A DNA stretch of 64,000 bases. Origin: Enterobacter ludwigii (lineage in GTDB: Bacteria > Pseudomonadota > Gammaproteobacteria > Enterobacterales > Enterobacteriaceae). A program made the position numbers and the translations under genes. The notes under the pieces are model-generated. The model was given only the letters and a program-made list of their open reading frames with translations. It was not told the origin of the DNA and did not search any database. The DNA lies in assembly GCF_001750725.1 (NCBI RefSeq), contig NZ_CP017279.1:186001-250000 (forward strand). Reading direction: 5' to 3'. Of this stretch, positions 10,047 to 20,920 are shown piece after piece; within the stretch, counting starts at the first letter, position 1; every line of letters begins with the position of its first letter.

Positions 10047-11333
10047 ATGAAGATAGCAACAATCAAAACGGGTCTGGGTTCGCTGGCACTGCTGCCGGGC
10101 CTGGCACTGGCTGCCCCTGCGGTGGCAGACAAAGCCGATAACGCCTTTATGATGATCAGCACCGCGCTGGTGCTGTTCATGTCCATTCCGGGCATTGCGC
10201 TGTTCTACGGCGGCCTGATCCGTGGCAAAAACGTTCTCTCCATGCTGACGCAGGTTGCCGTCACGTTCGCGCTGGTTTGCGTGTTGTGGGTGGTCTACGG
10301 TTACTCTCTGGCCTTCGGCACGGGCAATGCGTTCTTCGGAAACTTTGACTGGGTCATGCTGAAAAACATCGAACTGACCGCGCTGATGGGCAGTTTCTAT
10401 CAATATATTCACGTTGCCTTCCAGGGCTCGTTCGCCTGTATCACCGTTGGGCTGATCGTCGGTGCGCTGGCTGAGCGTATTCGCTTCTCCGCCGTACTGA
10501 TCTTCGTGGTGGTCTGGCTGACGCTCTCCTATGTGCCGATTGCGCACATGGTCTGGGGTGGCGGTCTGCTGGCGAGCCATGGCGCGCTGGACTTCGCAGG
10601 CGGTACCGTTGTACACATCAACGCCGCGGTGGCGGGCCTGGTAGGGGCATACCTGATTGGCAAACGCGTGGGCTTCGGTAAAGAAGCGTTCAAACCGCAC
10701 AACCTGCCGATGGTCTTTACCGGTACAGCGATCCTTTACTTTGGCTGGTTCGGCTTCAACGCCGGTTCAGCAAGCGCAGCAAACGAAATCGCCGCGCTGG
10801 CCTTCGTGAACACGGTTGTGGCCACGGCGGGTGCGATCCTCTCATGGGTATTTGGTGAGTGGGCGGTACGCGGTAAGCCTTCGCTGCTGGGTGCCTGTTC
10901 AGGTGCAATTGCCGGTCTGGTTGGTATCACGCCAGCTTGTGGCTACGTCGGTGTTGGCGGCGCGCTGCTTGTCGGGCTGGTGGCCGGTCTGGCGGGTCTG
11001 TGGGGTGTGACGGCGCTGAAACGTGTTCTGCGCGTCGATGACCCGTGCGATGTCTTCGGTGTACACGGCGTCTGCGGCATCGTCGGTTGTATCATGACCG
11101 GTATCTTCGCGGCGAAATCGCTGGGCGGCGTGGGTTACGCAGAAGGCGTCACCATGGTTCACCAGGTGCTGGTGCAGCTGGAAAGTATTGCCATCACCGT
11201 CGTGTGGTCTGCCGTTGTGGCCTTCATCGGCTATAAGCTGGCGGATATGACCGTCGGTCTGCGTGTTCCGGAAGAACAGGAACGCGAAGGTCTGGACGTC
11301 AACAGCCACGGCGAGAATGCGTACAATGCCTGA
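10047..11333 (+). CDS. amtB: AmtB, ammonium channel
   Basis: Starting at the ATG at 10047 (preceded by GGGATCGAG) the product is 428 residues, the E. coli length; the in-frame GTG at 10029 is not used in the family. A cleavable signal peptide (GSLALLPGLALA) is followed by eleven membrane helices. The Amt signatures FYGGLIRGKN, the pore region DFAGGTVVHINAAVAGLVG (twin-histidine partner 1) and FGVHGVCGIVG (partner 2) are visible. It conducts ammonia/ammonium across the inner membrane and is blocked by GlnK from the same operon. Confidence 0.98.
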   Translation: MKIATIKTGLGSLALLPGLALAAPAVADKADNAFMMISTALVLFMSIPGIALFYGGLIRGKNVLSMLTQVAVTFALVCVLWVVYGYSLAFGTGNAFFGNFDWVMLKNIELTALMGSFYQYIHVAFQGSFACITVGLIVGALAERIRFSAVLIFVVVWLTLSYVPIAHMVWGGGLLASHGALDFAGGTVVHINAAVAGLVGAYLIGKRVGFGKEAFKPHNLPMVFTGTAILYFGWFGFNAGSASAANEIAALAFVNTVVATAGAILSWVFGEWAVRGKPSLLGACSGAIAGLVGITPACGYVGVGGALLVGLVAGLAGLWGVTALKRVLRVDDPCDVFGVHGVCGIVGCIMTGIFAAKSLGGVGYAEGVTMVHQVLVQLESIAITVVWSAVVAFIGYKLADMTVGLRVPEEQEREGLDVNSHGENAYNA

Positions 11334-11337
11334 TAAG

Positions 11338-11370
11338 CAAAACGGCAACCCAGGGTTGCCGTTTTCGTTT
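11338..11370 (+). terminator. Terminator of glnK-amtB
   Basis: AAAACGGCAACCC/GGGTTGCCGTTTT forms a long hairpin followed by a T-rich tail (CGTTTTG), a few bases after the amtB stop. The same hairpin plus downstream repeat occurs after gsk. Confidence 0.9.
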
Positions 11371-11374
11371 TGTT

Positions 11375-11395
11375 CCCTCTCCCGTCGGGAGAGGG
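11375..11395. repeat. Palindromic repeat CCCTCTCC...GGAGAGGG, copy 1
   Basis: CCCTCTCCC-GTC-GGGAGAGGG forms a 9-bp perfect stem. It lies between the convergent amtB and tesB genes. This is one of five copies in the window. Confidence 0.85.
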
Positions 11396-11408
11396 CCGCA
11401 GTACAACC

Positions 11409-12269
11409 TCACCCGCGGTTACGCATTACCCCTTCCTGCACCGTCGACGCGACCAGCACGCCATCCTGAGTGTAAAACTCACCGCGCACAAAGCCGCGCG
11501 CGCTTGACGCCGAGGTACTCTCCACGCTGTAGAGCAGCCACTCGTTCATGTCGAACGGACGATGGAACCACATGGAGTGATCGATGGTGGCCACCTGCAT
11601 CCCTTTTTCAAGGAAGCCCACGCCGTGCGGCTGCAGCGCCACCGGCAGGAAGTTGAAATCTGAGGCATAACCCAGCAGATACTGATGAACGCGGAAATCC
11701 GCGGGCACGGTGCCGTTAGCGCGGATCCAGACCTGGCGCTTTGGCTCGGCCGTGTGGCCTTTCATCGGGTTATGGAATTCGACAGGGCGGATCTCAAGCG
11801 GTTTATCGCAGAGAAACTTCTCCTTTACCTGCGGTGGAAGCAGATGCGCCAGCGCACGGGCGATATCGGTCTCGGATTTGAGATCGTCTGGCGACGGCGC
11901 GGGTGGCATCGTTTTTTGATGCTCATAGCCCGGTTCCGGCGCCTGGAACGAGGCGGTCATGTAAAAGATAGGCTTGCCATTCTGAACCGCCGCGACACGA
12001 CGCGCGCTAAAGCTGTTGCCATCCCGCAATACCTCAACGTCATATACGATGGGTTTCGCGCTATCACCAGGGCGTAAGAAGTAGCTGTGAAATGAGTGCA
12101 CCAGACGGTCTGCAGGGACGGTCTCCTTTGCTGCGTAGAGCGCTTGTCCTACGACTTGCCCGCCGAAGACCTGGCGTAAGCCGAGATCTTCGCTCTGTCC
12201 GCGAAAGAGTCCTTCCTCAATTTTTTCCAGATTCAGTAATGTCAGCAGATTGTTCAGTGCCTGACTCAT
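11409..12269 (-). CDS. tesB: TesB, acyl-CoA thioesterase II
   Basis: The start at 12269 gives 286 residues, beginning [12 protein letters not shown] exactly as in E. coli TesB. The open frame continues 101 codons upstream but that part has no family similarity. TesB is a double-hotdog enzyme that cleaves medium- and long-chain acyl-CoAs in the cytosol. The conserved segments [15 protein letters not shown] and, near the C-terminus, [12 protein letters not shown] and EGVMRN are present. It is monocistronic and convergent with amtB. Confidence 0.97.
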   Translation of the reverse strand: MSQALNNLLTLLNLEKIEEGLFRGQSEDLGLRQVFGGQVVGQALYAAKETVPADRLVHSFHSYFLRPGDSAKPIVYDVEVLRDGNSFSARRVAAVQNGKPIFYMTASFQAPEPGYEHQKTMPPAPSPDDLKSETDIARALAHLLPPQVKEKFLCDKPLEIRPVEFHNPMKGHTAEPKRQVWIRANGTVPADFRVHQYLLGYASDFNFLPVALQPHGVGFLEKGMQVATIDHSMWFHRPFDMNEWLLYSVESTSASSARGFVRGEFYTQDGVLVASTVQEGVMRNRG

Positions 12270-12472
12270 AGTTGTCCTCAATAAACGCCGTAGCGAAAGA
12301 TAGGCAGAGTATAACGCAGAAATGAAAGTGGTCCGATGGGTAGAATAATCTGAATATCTGGACGATTTTAGGCATAAATCAGTGATCTGTGCCAAACTTA
12401 CCTGTGTTATGTGATTGAAACGACATCGGATGGGATCGATCCCGCTGGTGCATTGATGATAAGGAGACTTCA

Positions 12473-13000
12473 ATGAAACTCGTGCCCATGCTAAGTGGTG
12501 TAGCAATTGCGGTGGCGTTGTCCGCCTGTGCAGGAAAGAGCGCCCAGGTGCCGGTGCCAGCAGCAGATCCAAACGGGATTAATACACTCTCACAGCAGTC
12601 CATTCAGCAGCCTAACGTTTCCGGGACTATCTGGATTAAACAGAAAGTCGCGTTACCGCCAGATGCGGTATTAACGGTAACCCTGTCTGATGCTTCCCTG
12701 GCAGACGCGCCGTCTAAAGTATTGGCCCAGCGTGCCGTGCGTACGGAAGGTAAGCAGGCACCGTTTAGCTTCGTGTTGCCGTATAACCCATCAGACGTGC
12801 AGCCTAATGCCCGTATCCTCCTGAGCGCAGCAGTAACGATCAACGATAAACTGGTGTTTATCACCGATACGGTGCAGGAAGCGATTAACCACGGCGGGAC
12901 AAAAGTTGACCTGAACCTGGTTCCGGTACAGCAAACCGAAGTGCCGGTTGCGCCACAGACTAACCAACCGTCTCTGCCAACCCCTCCGACCCAGATGTAA
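12473..13000 (+). CDS. ybaY: YbaY, outer-membrane lipoprotein of the YbaY family
   Basis: The protein has 175 residues with a lipoprotein signal peptide. The lipobox LSAC places the lipidated Cys at about residue 19, followed by Ala-Gly and not Asp, which fits outer-membrane sorting. The mature part is a YbaY/YscW-like beta domain ([18 protein letters not shown]...) with a Pro/Gln-rich tail. The E. coli product is annotated as a glycoprotein/polysaccharide metabolism lipoprotein; its real role is unknown. A GGAG Shine-Dalgarno precedes the ATG. It converges on atl. Confidence 0.9.
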   Translation: MKLVPMLSGVAIAVALSACAGKSAQVPVPAADPNGINTLSQQSIQQPNVSGTIWIKQKVALPPDAVLTVTLSDASLADAPSKVLAQRAVRTEGKQAPFSFVLPYNPSDVQPNARILLSAAVTINDKLVFITDTVQEAINHGGTKVDLNLVPVQQTEVPVAPQTNQPSLPTPPTQM

Positions 13001-13004
13001 CGCT

Positions 13005-13034
13005 TTAAACCCTCTCCTTCGGGAGAGGGTTTAA
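13005..13034. terminator. Bidirectional terminator ybaY/atl, repeat copy 2
   Basis: TTAAACCCTCTCC and GGAGAGGGTTTAA form a 13-bp perfect stem around a TTCG tetraloop. It has A/T-rich flanks on both sides, lies between convergent genes and overlaps the atl stop codon. The core CCCTCTCC/GGAGAGGG is the dispersed repeat of this window. Confidence 0.8.
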
Positions 13035-13342
13035 TACACCCAGCGGTACTTTTGCAAATCAATCTGTCCTGACCCCGACACCTGCACCCCTTCTGACAGT
13101 AACGCCTGACGCTGGCGCTGCAGATCAGGCCCGGTCAACGAGATCGCCCCATGACGATTTACCACCCGATGCCAGGGCAGGGTGCTTCCTTCCGGCAACC
13201 TTTTCAGTACGCCACCGACCTGCCGCGCCGCACGCGGGGAACCGGCCAGACGCGCTACGTCGCCATAGGTGGTAACATAACCTTCCGGCACAGAGGCCAC
13301 AATTTGCCATACGCGTTGTGGAAAGGAGTCATGTTCGTCCAT
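13031..13342 (-). CDS. atl: Atl (YbaZ), alkyltransferase-like DNA lesion-recognition protein
   Basis: The protein resembles the DNA-binding domain of O6-alkylguanine alkyltransferases, but the active-site Cys of PCHRV is Trp here (PWHRV), the mark of ATL proteins. It therefore binds O6-alkylguanine without repairing it and is thought to hand lesions to nucleotide excision repair. The start at 13342 (MDEHDSFPQRVW) gives 103 residues. A 25-codon extension to 13417 is open but not conserved with the E. coli N-terminus. The arginine-finger region (GSPRAARQVGGVL) is intact. Confidence 0.92.
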   Translation of the reverse strand: MDEHDSFPQRVWQIVASVPEGYVTTYGDVARLAGSPRAARQVGGVLKRLPEGSTLPWHRVVNRHGAISLTGPDLQRQRQALLSEGVQVSGSGQIDLQKYRWVY

Positions 13343-13443
13343 ACGTCTACCTGTGGGGAATGTCTGGACAGTCATGTTAAACGAAGATAAACCCAATTGC
13401 TGCGCCAGTTTGCGCAAGAAACCAGCATCCAGTTGCGGGTCGC

Positions 13444-13472
13444 TTGCAATTGGCGGTAAGCACAGGGATAAT
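13444..13472 (+). promoter_or_regulatory. Sigma-70 promoter of ffs
   Basis: TTGCAA, 17 bases, then GATAAT, followed by a GC-rich discriminator (GCGCC) typical of stringently controlled stable RNAs. The predicted start, near 13481, would leave a 24-base leader before the mature RNA, as in E. coli. Confidence 0.8.
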
Positions 13473-13504
13473 GCGCCAGCGCGTTGGTTATCAACGCTCT
13501 CAAT

Positions 13505-13618
13505 GGGGGCTCTGTTGGTTCTCCCGCAACGCTACTCTGTTCACCAGGTCAGGTCCGGAAGGAAGCAGCCAGGGCAGACGACGTGTGTGCCGGGATGTAG
13601 CTGGCAGGGCCCCCACCC
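13505..13618 (+). ncRNA. ffs: 4.5S RNA, signal recognition particle RNA
   Basis: This 114-base RNA is nearly identical to E. coli 4.5S RNA. It has GGGGGCTCTGTTGG at the 5' end and the SRP apical domain with the GGTCCGGAAGGAAGCAGCC tetraloop/internal loop motif. The 3' end (GGCAGGGCCCCCACCC) pairs with the 5' end. It binds Ffh to form the signal recognition particle for co-translational membrane targeting. It lies downstream of atl on the opposite strand, as in E. coli. Confidence 0.98.
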
Positions 13619-13737
13619 ATTTCTGCTCTCACCAGCACTCTCCCTGTTTCTCTTTGCTTCGAATAGCCTTTAATCCACAACGTTATTAGGACTTTACTGA
13701 CTGTATGTAATATATATTTCATTGCATTGAAATATTA

Positions 13738-13797
13738 CTGTCATAAACCTGTAATAATAGACTGTCATTTTAATATCGGATGTCTTTTTTCTGTCAT
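13738..13797 (+). promoter_or_regulatory. Cluster of CTGTCAT repeats resembling PhoB boxes
   Basis: Five 7-mers are seen: CTGTCAT (13738), CTGTAAT (13749), CTGTCAT (13762), ATGTCTT (13780) and CTGTCAT (13791). Two pairs are spaced exactly 11 bases apart, the PhoB half-site period, and 13738-13755 closely matches the 18-bp Pho box. An AT-rich -10-like stretch (about 13805-13815) follows. The whole 13619-13877 region is AT-rich and has no gene. PhoB control is inferred. Confidence 0.5.
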
Positions 13798-13877
13798 AAC
13801 TTAAAAATATATATCTGGATAACATTGGTAAGTTCGTGTATTAAATAAAGTACTTATTCCGAAGGGAAGTGACAAAC

Positions 13878-14129
13878 ATGGCTACTGCGGTGTTAAACGT
13901 TAAGATTGATCAAGCGCTAAAAGAAAGACTTCGCCACTATGCTGAAGTTAATAACGAGAATTTAAGCGTGACGACAGAGAAACTGCTGCTGCTGGCATTC
14001 GAAGCGGTAGAAGAGGCGGGAGTATCGGAAGAGGATATTGATAACCAGCATACGGAAGAAGAGAGTGTTTCTCCATTTACTCCTAAAGAAATCAAGGCTC
14101 TACGTAAAATTCTTAAGAAGAGAAAATGA
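13878..14129 (+). CDS. Small protein of unknown function, possible ribbon-helix-helix fold
   Basis: The ATG at 13878 follows a good Shine-Dalgarno (GAAGGGA) and gives 83 residues. The N-terminus (VLNVKIDQALKERLRHYA) has the strand-helix pattern of ribbon-helix-helix proteins. The middle is acidic (EEAGVSEEDIDNQHTEEE) and the C-terminus strongly basic (KALRKILKKRK). Its stop overlaps the next gene's start (ATGA), so the two are translationally coupled. The order DNA-binding-like protein then small partner is reminiscent of toxin-antitoxin or small regulator operons, but I do not recognise either family. The segment is AT-rich compared with its neighbours, suggesting acquisition. Confidence 0.75.
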   Translation: MATAVLNVKIDQALKERLRHYAEVNNENLSVTTEKLLLLAFEAVEEAGVSEEDIDNQHTEEESVSPFTPKEIKALRKILKKRK

Positions 14130-14341
14130 AACAACAACTGTCAACTGCCAGTGACTACAACGAGGCCTGCGATCTGTTGCGTTCAGGCTACGTGAAGCAT
14201 GTACGTCTTGGCTGGAATGTAGGAAGTGATGAGTTCTTTCGTATTGCGTCTGACTGGTGTGATACCGGCGCAAAAATAAAGAAAGACGGTGAAAATTTCG
14301 TTATTTCACTGAAAGGTTTTCCTATTCCTCCTCAGCACTAA
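14126..14341 (+). CDS. Small protein of unknown function, coupled to the preceding gene
   Basis: This 71-residue protein starts inside the stop codon of the upstream gene. It has no signal peptide or membrane segment. The sequence is mixed alpha/beta, with SDYNEACDLLRSG, VRLGWNVGSDEFFRIASDWC and a terminal strand pair KIKKDGENFVISLKG. The size and order of elements recall the small TusA/SirA-like fold, but the CPxP motif of that family is absent, so this is only a shape resemblance. It is followed by a clear terminator, so the two genes form a closed operon. No function is assigned. Confidence 0.75.
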   Translation: MKQQLSTASDYNEACDLLRSGYVKHVRLGWNVGSDEFFRIASDWCDTGAKIKKDGENFVISLKGFPIPPQH

Positions 14342-14357
14342 ATCCTGAATGGTGAAA

Positions 14358-14394
14358 ACTGCTGACTGTATCTGTGACAGTCAGCAGTTTTTAT
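14358..14394 (+). terminator. Rho-independent terminator of the two-gene operon
   Basis: AACTGCTGACTGT/ACAGTCAGCAGTT is a long stem followed by a T-rich tail (TTTATTTTAT), 16 bases after the stop codon. Confidence 0.9.
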
Positions 14395-14421
14395 TTTATG
14401 ATCCACTTCAAATTTTTTATA

Positions 14422-15843
14422 TCAAACCAGACTTCTTTTTATTGATGGCATGTTTTTATTCAGGGCGAGCCACAAGGGTTTAATTCTCAGTAATGCCTGT
14501 TCAAGCTCAGCCGGATCGAGTGAAAAGGGCATACGTAAATACCGATCAAACGCACCCGATAAACCAAACCGCGTGCCGGTCCCCAGGTTGATTCCCAGTA
14601 TCTCTGCGCGTGCAGCAAGTTGTGTTGCCAGCATCCCCGGCAGTTCAATCCAGTAGGAAAGCCCGCCTTCCGCTTCATGGAATGTCCATTCAGGGAAGTG
14701 CTCGCGCAACAGCGCGCCGCATTGATCTCGCCGTTCTGCCAGCATCTTCCGGCGAGCGGGCAAAAACGTTTCGCTGTTATTGATAAGCCACAGCGTCGCC
14801 AGCTGTTCGAGCATGGGCGATCCTAAATCCAGGGTATCCCGCGTCTGGGCAAGCGTAGCGATGGTGCGCGAGGAGGCACGGATCCAGCCAAGACGAAGGC
14901 CGCCCCAGAAACTTTTTCCGGCAGAGCCTAACGTTATCACGGTGGCCTGCGGGTTGAATGACGCCAGCGGCGGCGGCGGGGGCGAGTCAAACCACAGATC
15001 CACCATCGTTTCATCTACTACCAGCGTCGTGCGGGTTTGCGCGGCAATCTCGGTGATTGCCTGACGGGTGGGAATATCCATGCATCGCCCGGTAGGGTTA
15101 TGAAAATCGGGCATCAGGTATGCCAGGCGCGGCGCTGTCTGGGCAAGCGTTGCGGCAAACCCATGGGTATCCCAGCCCGTTTCCGGCAGCGACACGCCCA
15201 CTGGACGGCACTGCGCCCCCTGAATGGCGGCGATCGCCAGCGGGTAAGTGGGATGATCGACCACGACGCGATCCCCCGGACCGGTCATCATCCGCAGGAC
15301 CAGCGCAAAACCGCTGACCGCGCCATTGACCACCATCACCTCGTCTGTCCGGGTCGGAAGCCCCCGCGCGGTATAGCGTGCGGCGATGGCTTCCCGCAGC
15401 GCCGGCAACCCAAGCTGATCGTAACCCGTAAGCGAGAGATGTTGCGTAATGGCCGTGAGCGCATGGGTATAGGCCTGGTGGATCTCAGGCCCGGCATTGA
15501 GCGCCGCGGTGGAGAGATCCAGCGCGGCACTGGCTGCTGAAAGGGTTGGCACGGCGCGTGTGTCGGGCAGGATCACGCGTGAACCGCTGCCGTGGCGGCT
15601 TTCAAGATAACCTTCCTCACGCAGATGGGCGAGTGCGCTGCTGATGGTGGTCCGGCTCACATCCAGCGCAGTGGCCAGCTCCCGCTCGCCGGGTAGACGG
15701 GTGTTAAGCGCCAGTCGGCCATCAAGAATTAACAGGCGTAACGCATCCGCCAGCTGACGCCAGAGCGGGGTCCGGGACGAGGTTTGTTGCCAGTGGCCTA
15801 ACAGGCGTACCAATGACTGGCTTCCGAAGCGGCGAGATGACAT
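14422..15843 (-). CDS. yczR: MocR-type (GntR/aminotransferase) regulator, YczR-like
   Basis: Starting at the ATG at 15843 (MSSRRFGSQSLVRLL) the protein has 473 residues. An N-terminal GntR winged helix (LADALRLLILDGRLALNTRLPGERELA; DVSRTTISSALAHL) is joined to a fold-type I aminotransferase domain with a PLP-lysine region (TLGSAGKSFWGGLRLGWIR). Such MocR regulators sense PLP or an aldimine. It is divergent from a YczE-type membrane protein across an 87-base gap with a palindrome, the arrangement described for YczR regulators of yczE. The frame upstream of 15843 would run through that operator, so the shorter start is preferred. Confidence 0.85.
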   Translation of the reverse strand: MSSRRFGSQSLVRLLGHWQQTSSRTPLWRQLADALRLLILDGRLALNTRLPGERELATALDVSRTTISSALAHLREEGYLESRHGSGSRVILPDTRAVPTLSAASAALDLSTAALNAGPEIHQAYTHALTAITQHLSLTGYDQLGLPALREAIAARYTARGLPTRTDEVMVVNGAVSGFALVLRMMTGPGDRVVVDHPTYPLAIAAIQGAQCRPVGVSLPETGWDTHGFAATLAQTAPRLAYLMPDFHNPTGRCMDIPTRQAITEIAAQTRTTLVVDETMVDLWFDSPPPPPLASFNPQATVITLGSAGKSFWGGLRLGWIRASSRTIATLAQTRDTLDLGSPMLEQLATLWLINNSETFLPARRKMLAERRDQCGALLREHFPEWTFHEAEGGLSYWIELPGMLATQLAARAEILGINLGTGTRFGLSGAFDRYLRMPFSLDPAELEQALLRIKPLWLALNKNMPSIKRSLV

Positions 15844-15848
15844 ATGCA

Positions 15849-15870
15849 GTCCACTATTTGAAAACTGGAC
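15849..15870. promoter_or_regulatory. Candidate operator between the MocR regulator and yczE
   Basis: GTCCA-N12-TGGAC is an inverted repeat placed five bases from the regulator's start codon and 60 bases from yczE. It is the only clear dyad in the divergent gap, so it is the best candidate for regulator binding. This is inferred from symmetry and position. Confidence 0.5.
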
Positions 15871-15930
15871 ATTAATCATAATGCCATTTTCGCTCAAGAT
15901 GAAAGCCTGGTTCACTGGAGAAGATAAAAA

Positions 15931-16542
15931 ATGGTACGTCGTCTGCTACAACTGTATGTCGGTTTAGGGCTGTATGGGCTTTCAACCACGATGTTTATTC
16001 GTTCGGATCTGGGGCTCGACCCGTGGGACGTCTTCCACCTGGGCGTGGCGATCCAGCTGGGGTTGAGCATTGGGATGGTGATTATTTTAACCGGTGCGGC
16101 GGTACTCCTGCTGTGGATCCCGCTGCGTCAGATGCCTGGTCTGGGAACCCTCAGTAACGTGATTATTATTGGCCTGGCGGCAGATGCCTCCATGGCCCTG
16201 ATCCCCGAGGTGACCTCGCTGCCCCTGCGTATCGCGCTGCTGGTGGCCGGAATTGTCGTGAACGCGATAGCCACCGGTATGTATATCGGTGCCGGTTTCG
16301 GGGCGGGCCCGCGCGACGGTCTCATGACCGGGATCCATGCCCGTATGGGATGGTCCATCCGCAGTGTACGTACCTCGATTGAAGTGTCCGTGCTGCTGAT
16401 TGGGTGCATGTTGGGCGGAACGTTCGGGATAGGCACCGTCGCGTATGCTCTGACCATTGGCCCGCTTATCCAGATCTGCTTGCCTCTGTTCCGTTATAAG
16501 CCGCGCGTTGAGAAGACTCCCCAGCCGGAGCGGGTTGTTTAA
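15931..16542 (+). CDS. yczE: YczE/YitT-type integral membrane protein
   Basis: The 203-residue protein has about five to six hydrophobic helices: LLQLYVGLGLYGLS, GMVIILTGAAVLLLW, LSNVIIIGLAADASM, LRIALLVAGIVVNAIATG and VLLIGCMLGGTFG. It carries the YczE-family segments RSDLGLDPWDVFHLG and GAGFGAGPRDGLM. The transport or other activity of this inner-membrane family is not established. The divergent MocR regulator probably controls it. A GGAG Shine-Dalgarno precedes the ATG. Confidence 0.85.
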   Translation: MVRRLLQLYVGLGLYGLSTTMFIRSDLGLDPWDVFHLGVAIQLGLSIGMVIILTGAAVLLLWIPLRQMPGLGTLSNVIIIGLAADASMALIPEVTSLPLRIALLVAGIVVNAIATGMYIGAGFGAGPRDGLMTGIHARMGWSIRSVRTSIEVSVLLIGCMLGGTFGIGTVAYALTIGPLIQICLPLFRYKPRVEKTPQPERVV

Positions 16543-16545
16543 TTC

Positions 16546-16560
16546 TGCGAAGCGCTCACA
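16546..16560. promoter_or_regulatory. LacI-type operator upstream of lacI
   Basis: TGCGAAGCGCTCACA is the exact reverse complement of the 15 bases at 17769-17783 in the lacZ operator. It lies 60 bases before the lacI start, consistent with autoregulation and looping between two operators about 1.2 kb apart. Confidence 0.7.
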
Positions 16561-16620
16561 TGTTTTCATGGCGTCGCTGTGTCAGAATGGTGGCCTTCGA
16601 ATGACGCGATGCCAGAATGC

Positions 16621-17691
16621 ATGAAAGCAATCACTCTCTATGATGTCGCCCTCCTTGCGGGGGTTTCTTATCAGACCGTTTCCCGTGTGATTAACGACGC
16701 GGAGCATGTCTCTGCCCGCACGCGGGAAAAGGTGCAGCAGGCGATGGCGGAACTGCACTACGTCCCCAATCTCAGGGCACAACAGCTGGCGGGTAAACGT
16801 ACCCGTACGATTGGTCTTATTACTACCGATCTGGCGCTGCACGCCCCTTCGCAAATTGTTTCGGCGGTAAAATCCCGGGCGGTTGAGCAGGGGGCGAGCG
16901 TGCTTATCTCAATGGTGGAACATCCACAGCAGTGCCAGTCTGCCCTTCAGGCGTTGCTGGCGCAGCGTGTGGAAGCTCTGCTGGTGAATGTGCCGCTGGA
17001 GGATCCTCATGCTGAAGCGCTAAAAGCCCTCGCATCGCCCATTCCGGTGCTGTTTCTGGATGTCTCGCCCTCGGCTCAGGTAAACAGTCTTGTGTTTAAT
17101 GCAGAGCAGGGTGCTCGTCTCGGGATTGAGCATCTGCTTTCGCTGGGGCATGAGCGTATAGCGCTGCTGAGCGGACCGGAAAGCTCTGTCTCCGCCCGGG
17201 CACGTCTCGCAGGCTGGAACACCACGCTGGCACAGGCCGGGCTTGAGGCTGTCGCGGTGGCGCACGGCGACTGGAGTGCGGCAAGCGGCTATGAGAAAGG
17301 ACATTTGCTGTTATCTGCCGCGCAACTCCCGGATGCGATAGTGGTCGCGAACGACCAAATGGCGCTGGGGGTGATGCGCGCCTGTGCGGAAAAAGGGACC
17401 GCGATCCCGGGCCAGATGTCGGTTGTCGGGTTCGACGATACGGCAGACAGCGCCTGGTTTTCTCCCCCACTGACCACCATTCGCCAGGCTTTTCGCGAGG
17501 CCGGCGAGCGAAGCGTGGAGTGGCTGCTGGCGCCAGTTGAGGGTGACGCATGCTGGCAGGTTCAGCTTCCGGTGACGCTGGTGACCCGCCATTCTACCGC
17601 TCGCCACGATCCGCAGCAGATCGAACGCGAGGATCTGGCACAGCAGCTCAGGAGCCTGGCGTTAGCGGCTGAGCAACTTGCTCGCCGGTAA
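16621..17691 (+). CDS. lacI: LacI, lactose operon repressor
   Basis: The ATG at 16621 starts MKAITLYDVALLAGVSYQTVSRV, colinear with E. coli LacI, giving 356 residues; the 14-codon upstream extension (GTG at 16579) is not conserved. The helix-turn-helix and hinge (AQQLAGKRTRTIG) are intact. The core follows with allolactose-pocket-type segments (LALHAPSQIV, VANDQMALG, VGFDDTADS). The C-terminal heptad LRSLALAAEQLARR resembles the tetramerisation helix, so a looping tetramer is plausible. The recognition-helix segment YQTVSRVIN is nearly that of E. coli, matching the TTGTGAGCG half-operator seen before lacZ. Confidence 0.93.
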   Translation: MKAITLYDVALLAGVSYQTVSRVINDAEHVSARTREKVQQAMAELHYVPNLRAQQLAGKRTRTIGLITTDLALHAPSQIVSAVKSRAVEQGASVLISMVEHPQQCQSALQALLAQRVEALLVNVPLEDPHAEALKALASPIPVLFLDVSPSAQVNSLVFNAEQGARLGIEHLLSLGHERIALLSGPESSVSARARLAGWNTTLAQAGLEAVAVAHGDWSAASGYEKGHLLLSAAQLPDAIVVANDQMALGVMRACAEKGTAIPGQMSVVGFDDTADSAWFSPPLTTIRQAFREAGERSVEWLLAPVEGDACWQVQLPVTLVTRHSTARHDPQQIEREDLAQQLRSLALAAEQLARR

Positions 17692-17697
17692 GACTTT

Positions 17698-17759
17698 TGT
17701 GATCTGACTCGCTACCCCGCGATCCGACGCTTTACCGCACCCGGTAGCCAGGGCATGTT
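17698..17759 (+). promoter_or_regulatory. lacZ promoter with CRP site
   Basis: A CRP-like site TGTGA-N6-TCGCT (17698-17713) lies about 61 bases before the expected start. A -35 TTTACC (17731) and a -10 CATGTT (17754) follow with a 17-base spacer. This repeats the layout and near-sequence of the E. coli lac promoter (TTTACA/TATGTT). Confidence 0.75.
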
Positions 17760-17765
17760 AGCTAA

Positions 17766-20887
<3,122 letters not shown>

Positions 20888-20892
20888 GCAAA

Positions 20893-20918
20893 GAGGCGGC
20901 CACAGCAGTGGCCGCCTC
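20893..20918. terminator. Hairpin between convergent lacZ and rcnA
   Basis: GAGGCGGCCAC/GTGGCCGCCTC is an 11-bp perfect stem with an AGCA loop, filling the short gap between the two stop codons. There is no strong T-run on either side. Confidence 0.65.
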
Positions 20919-20920
20919 GC

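Noticed and set aside
11409..12572. 387-residue form of TesB
   Set aside because: The extra N-terminal 101 codons have no family similarity and overlap the ybaY promoter region; the start at 12269 matches the family exactly.
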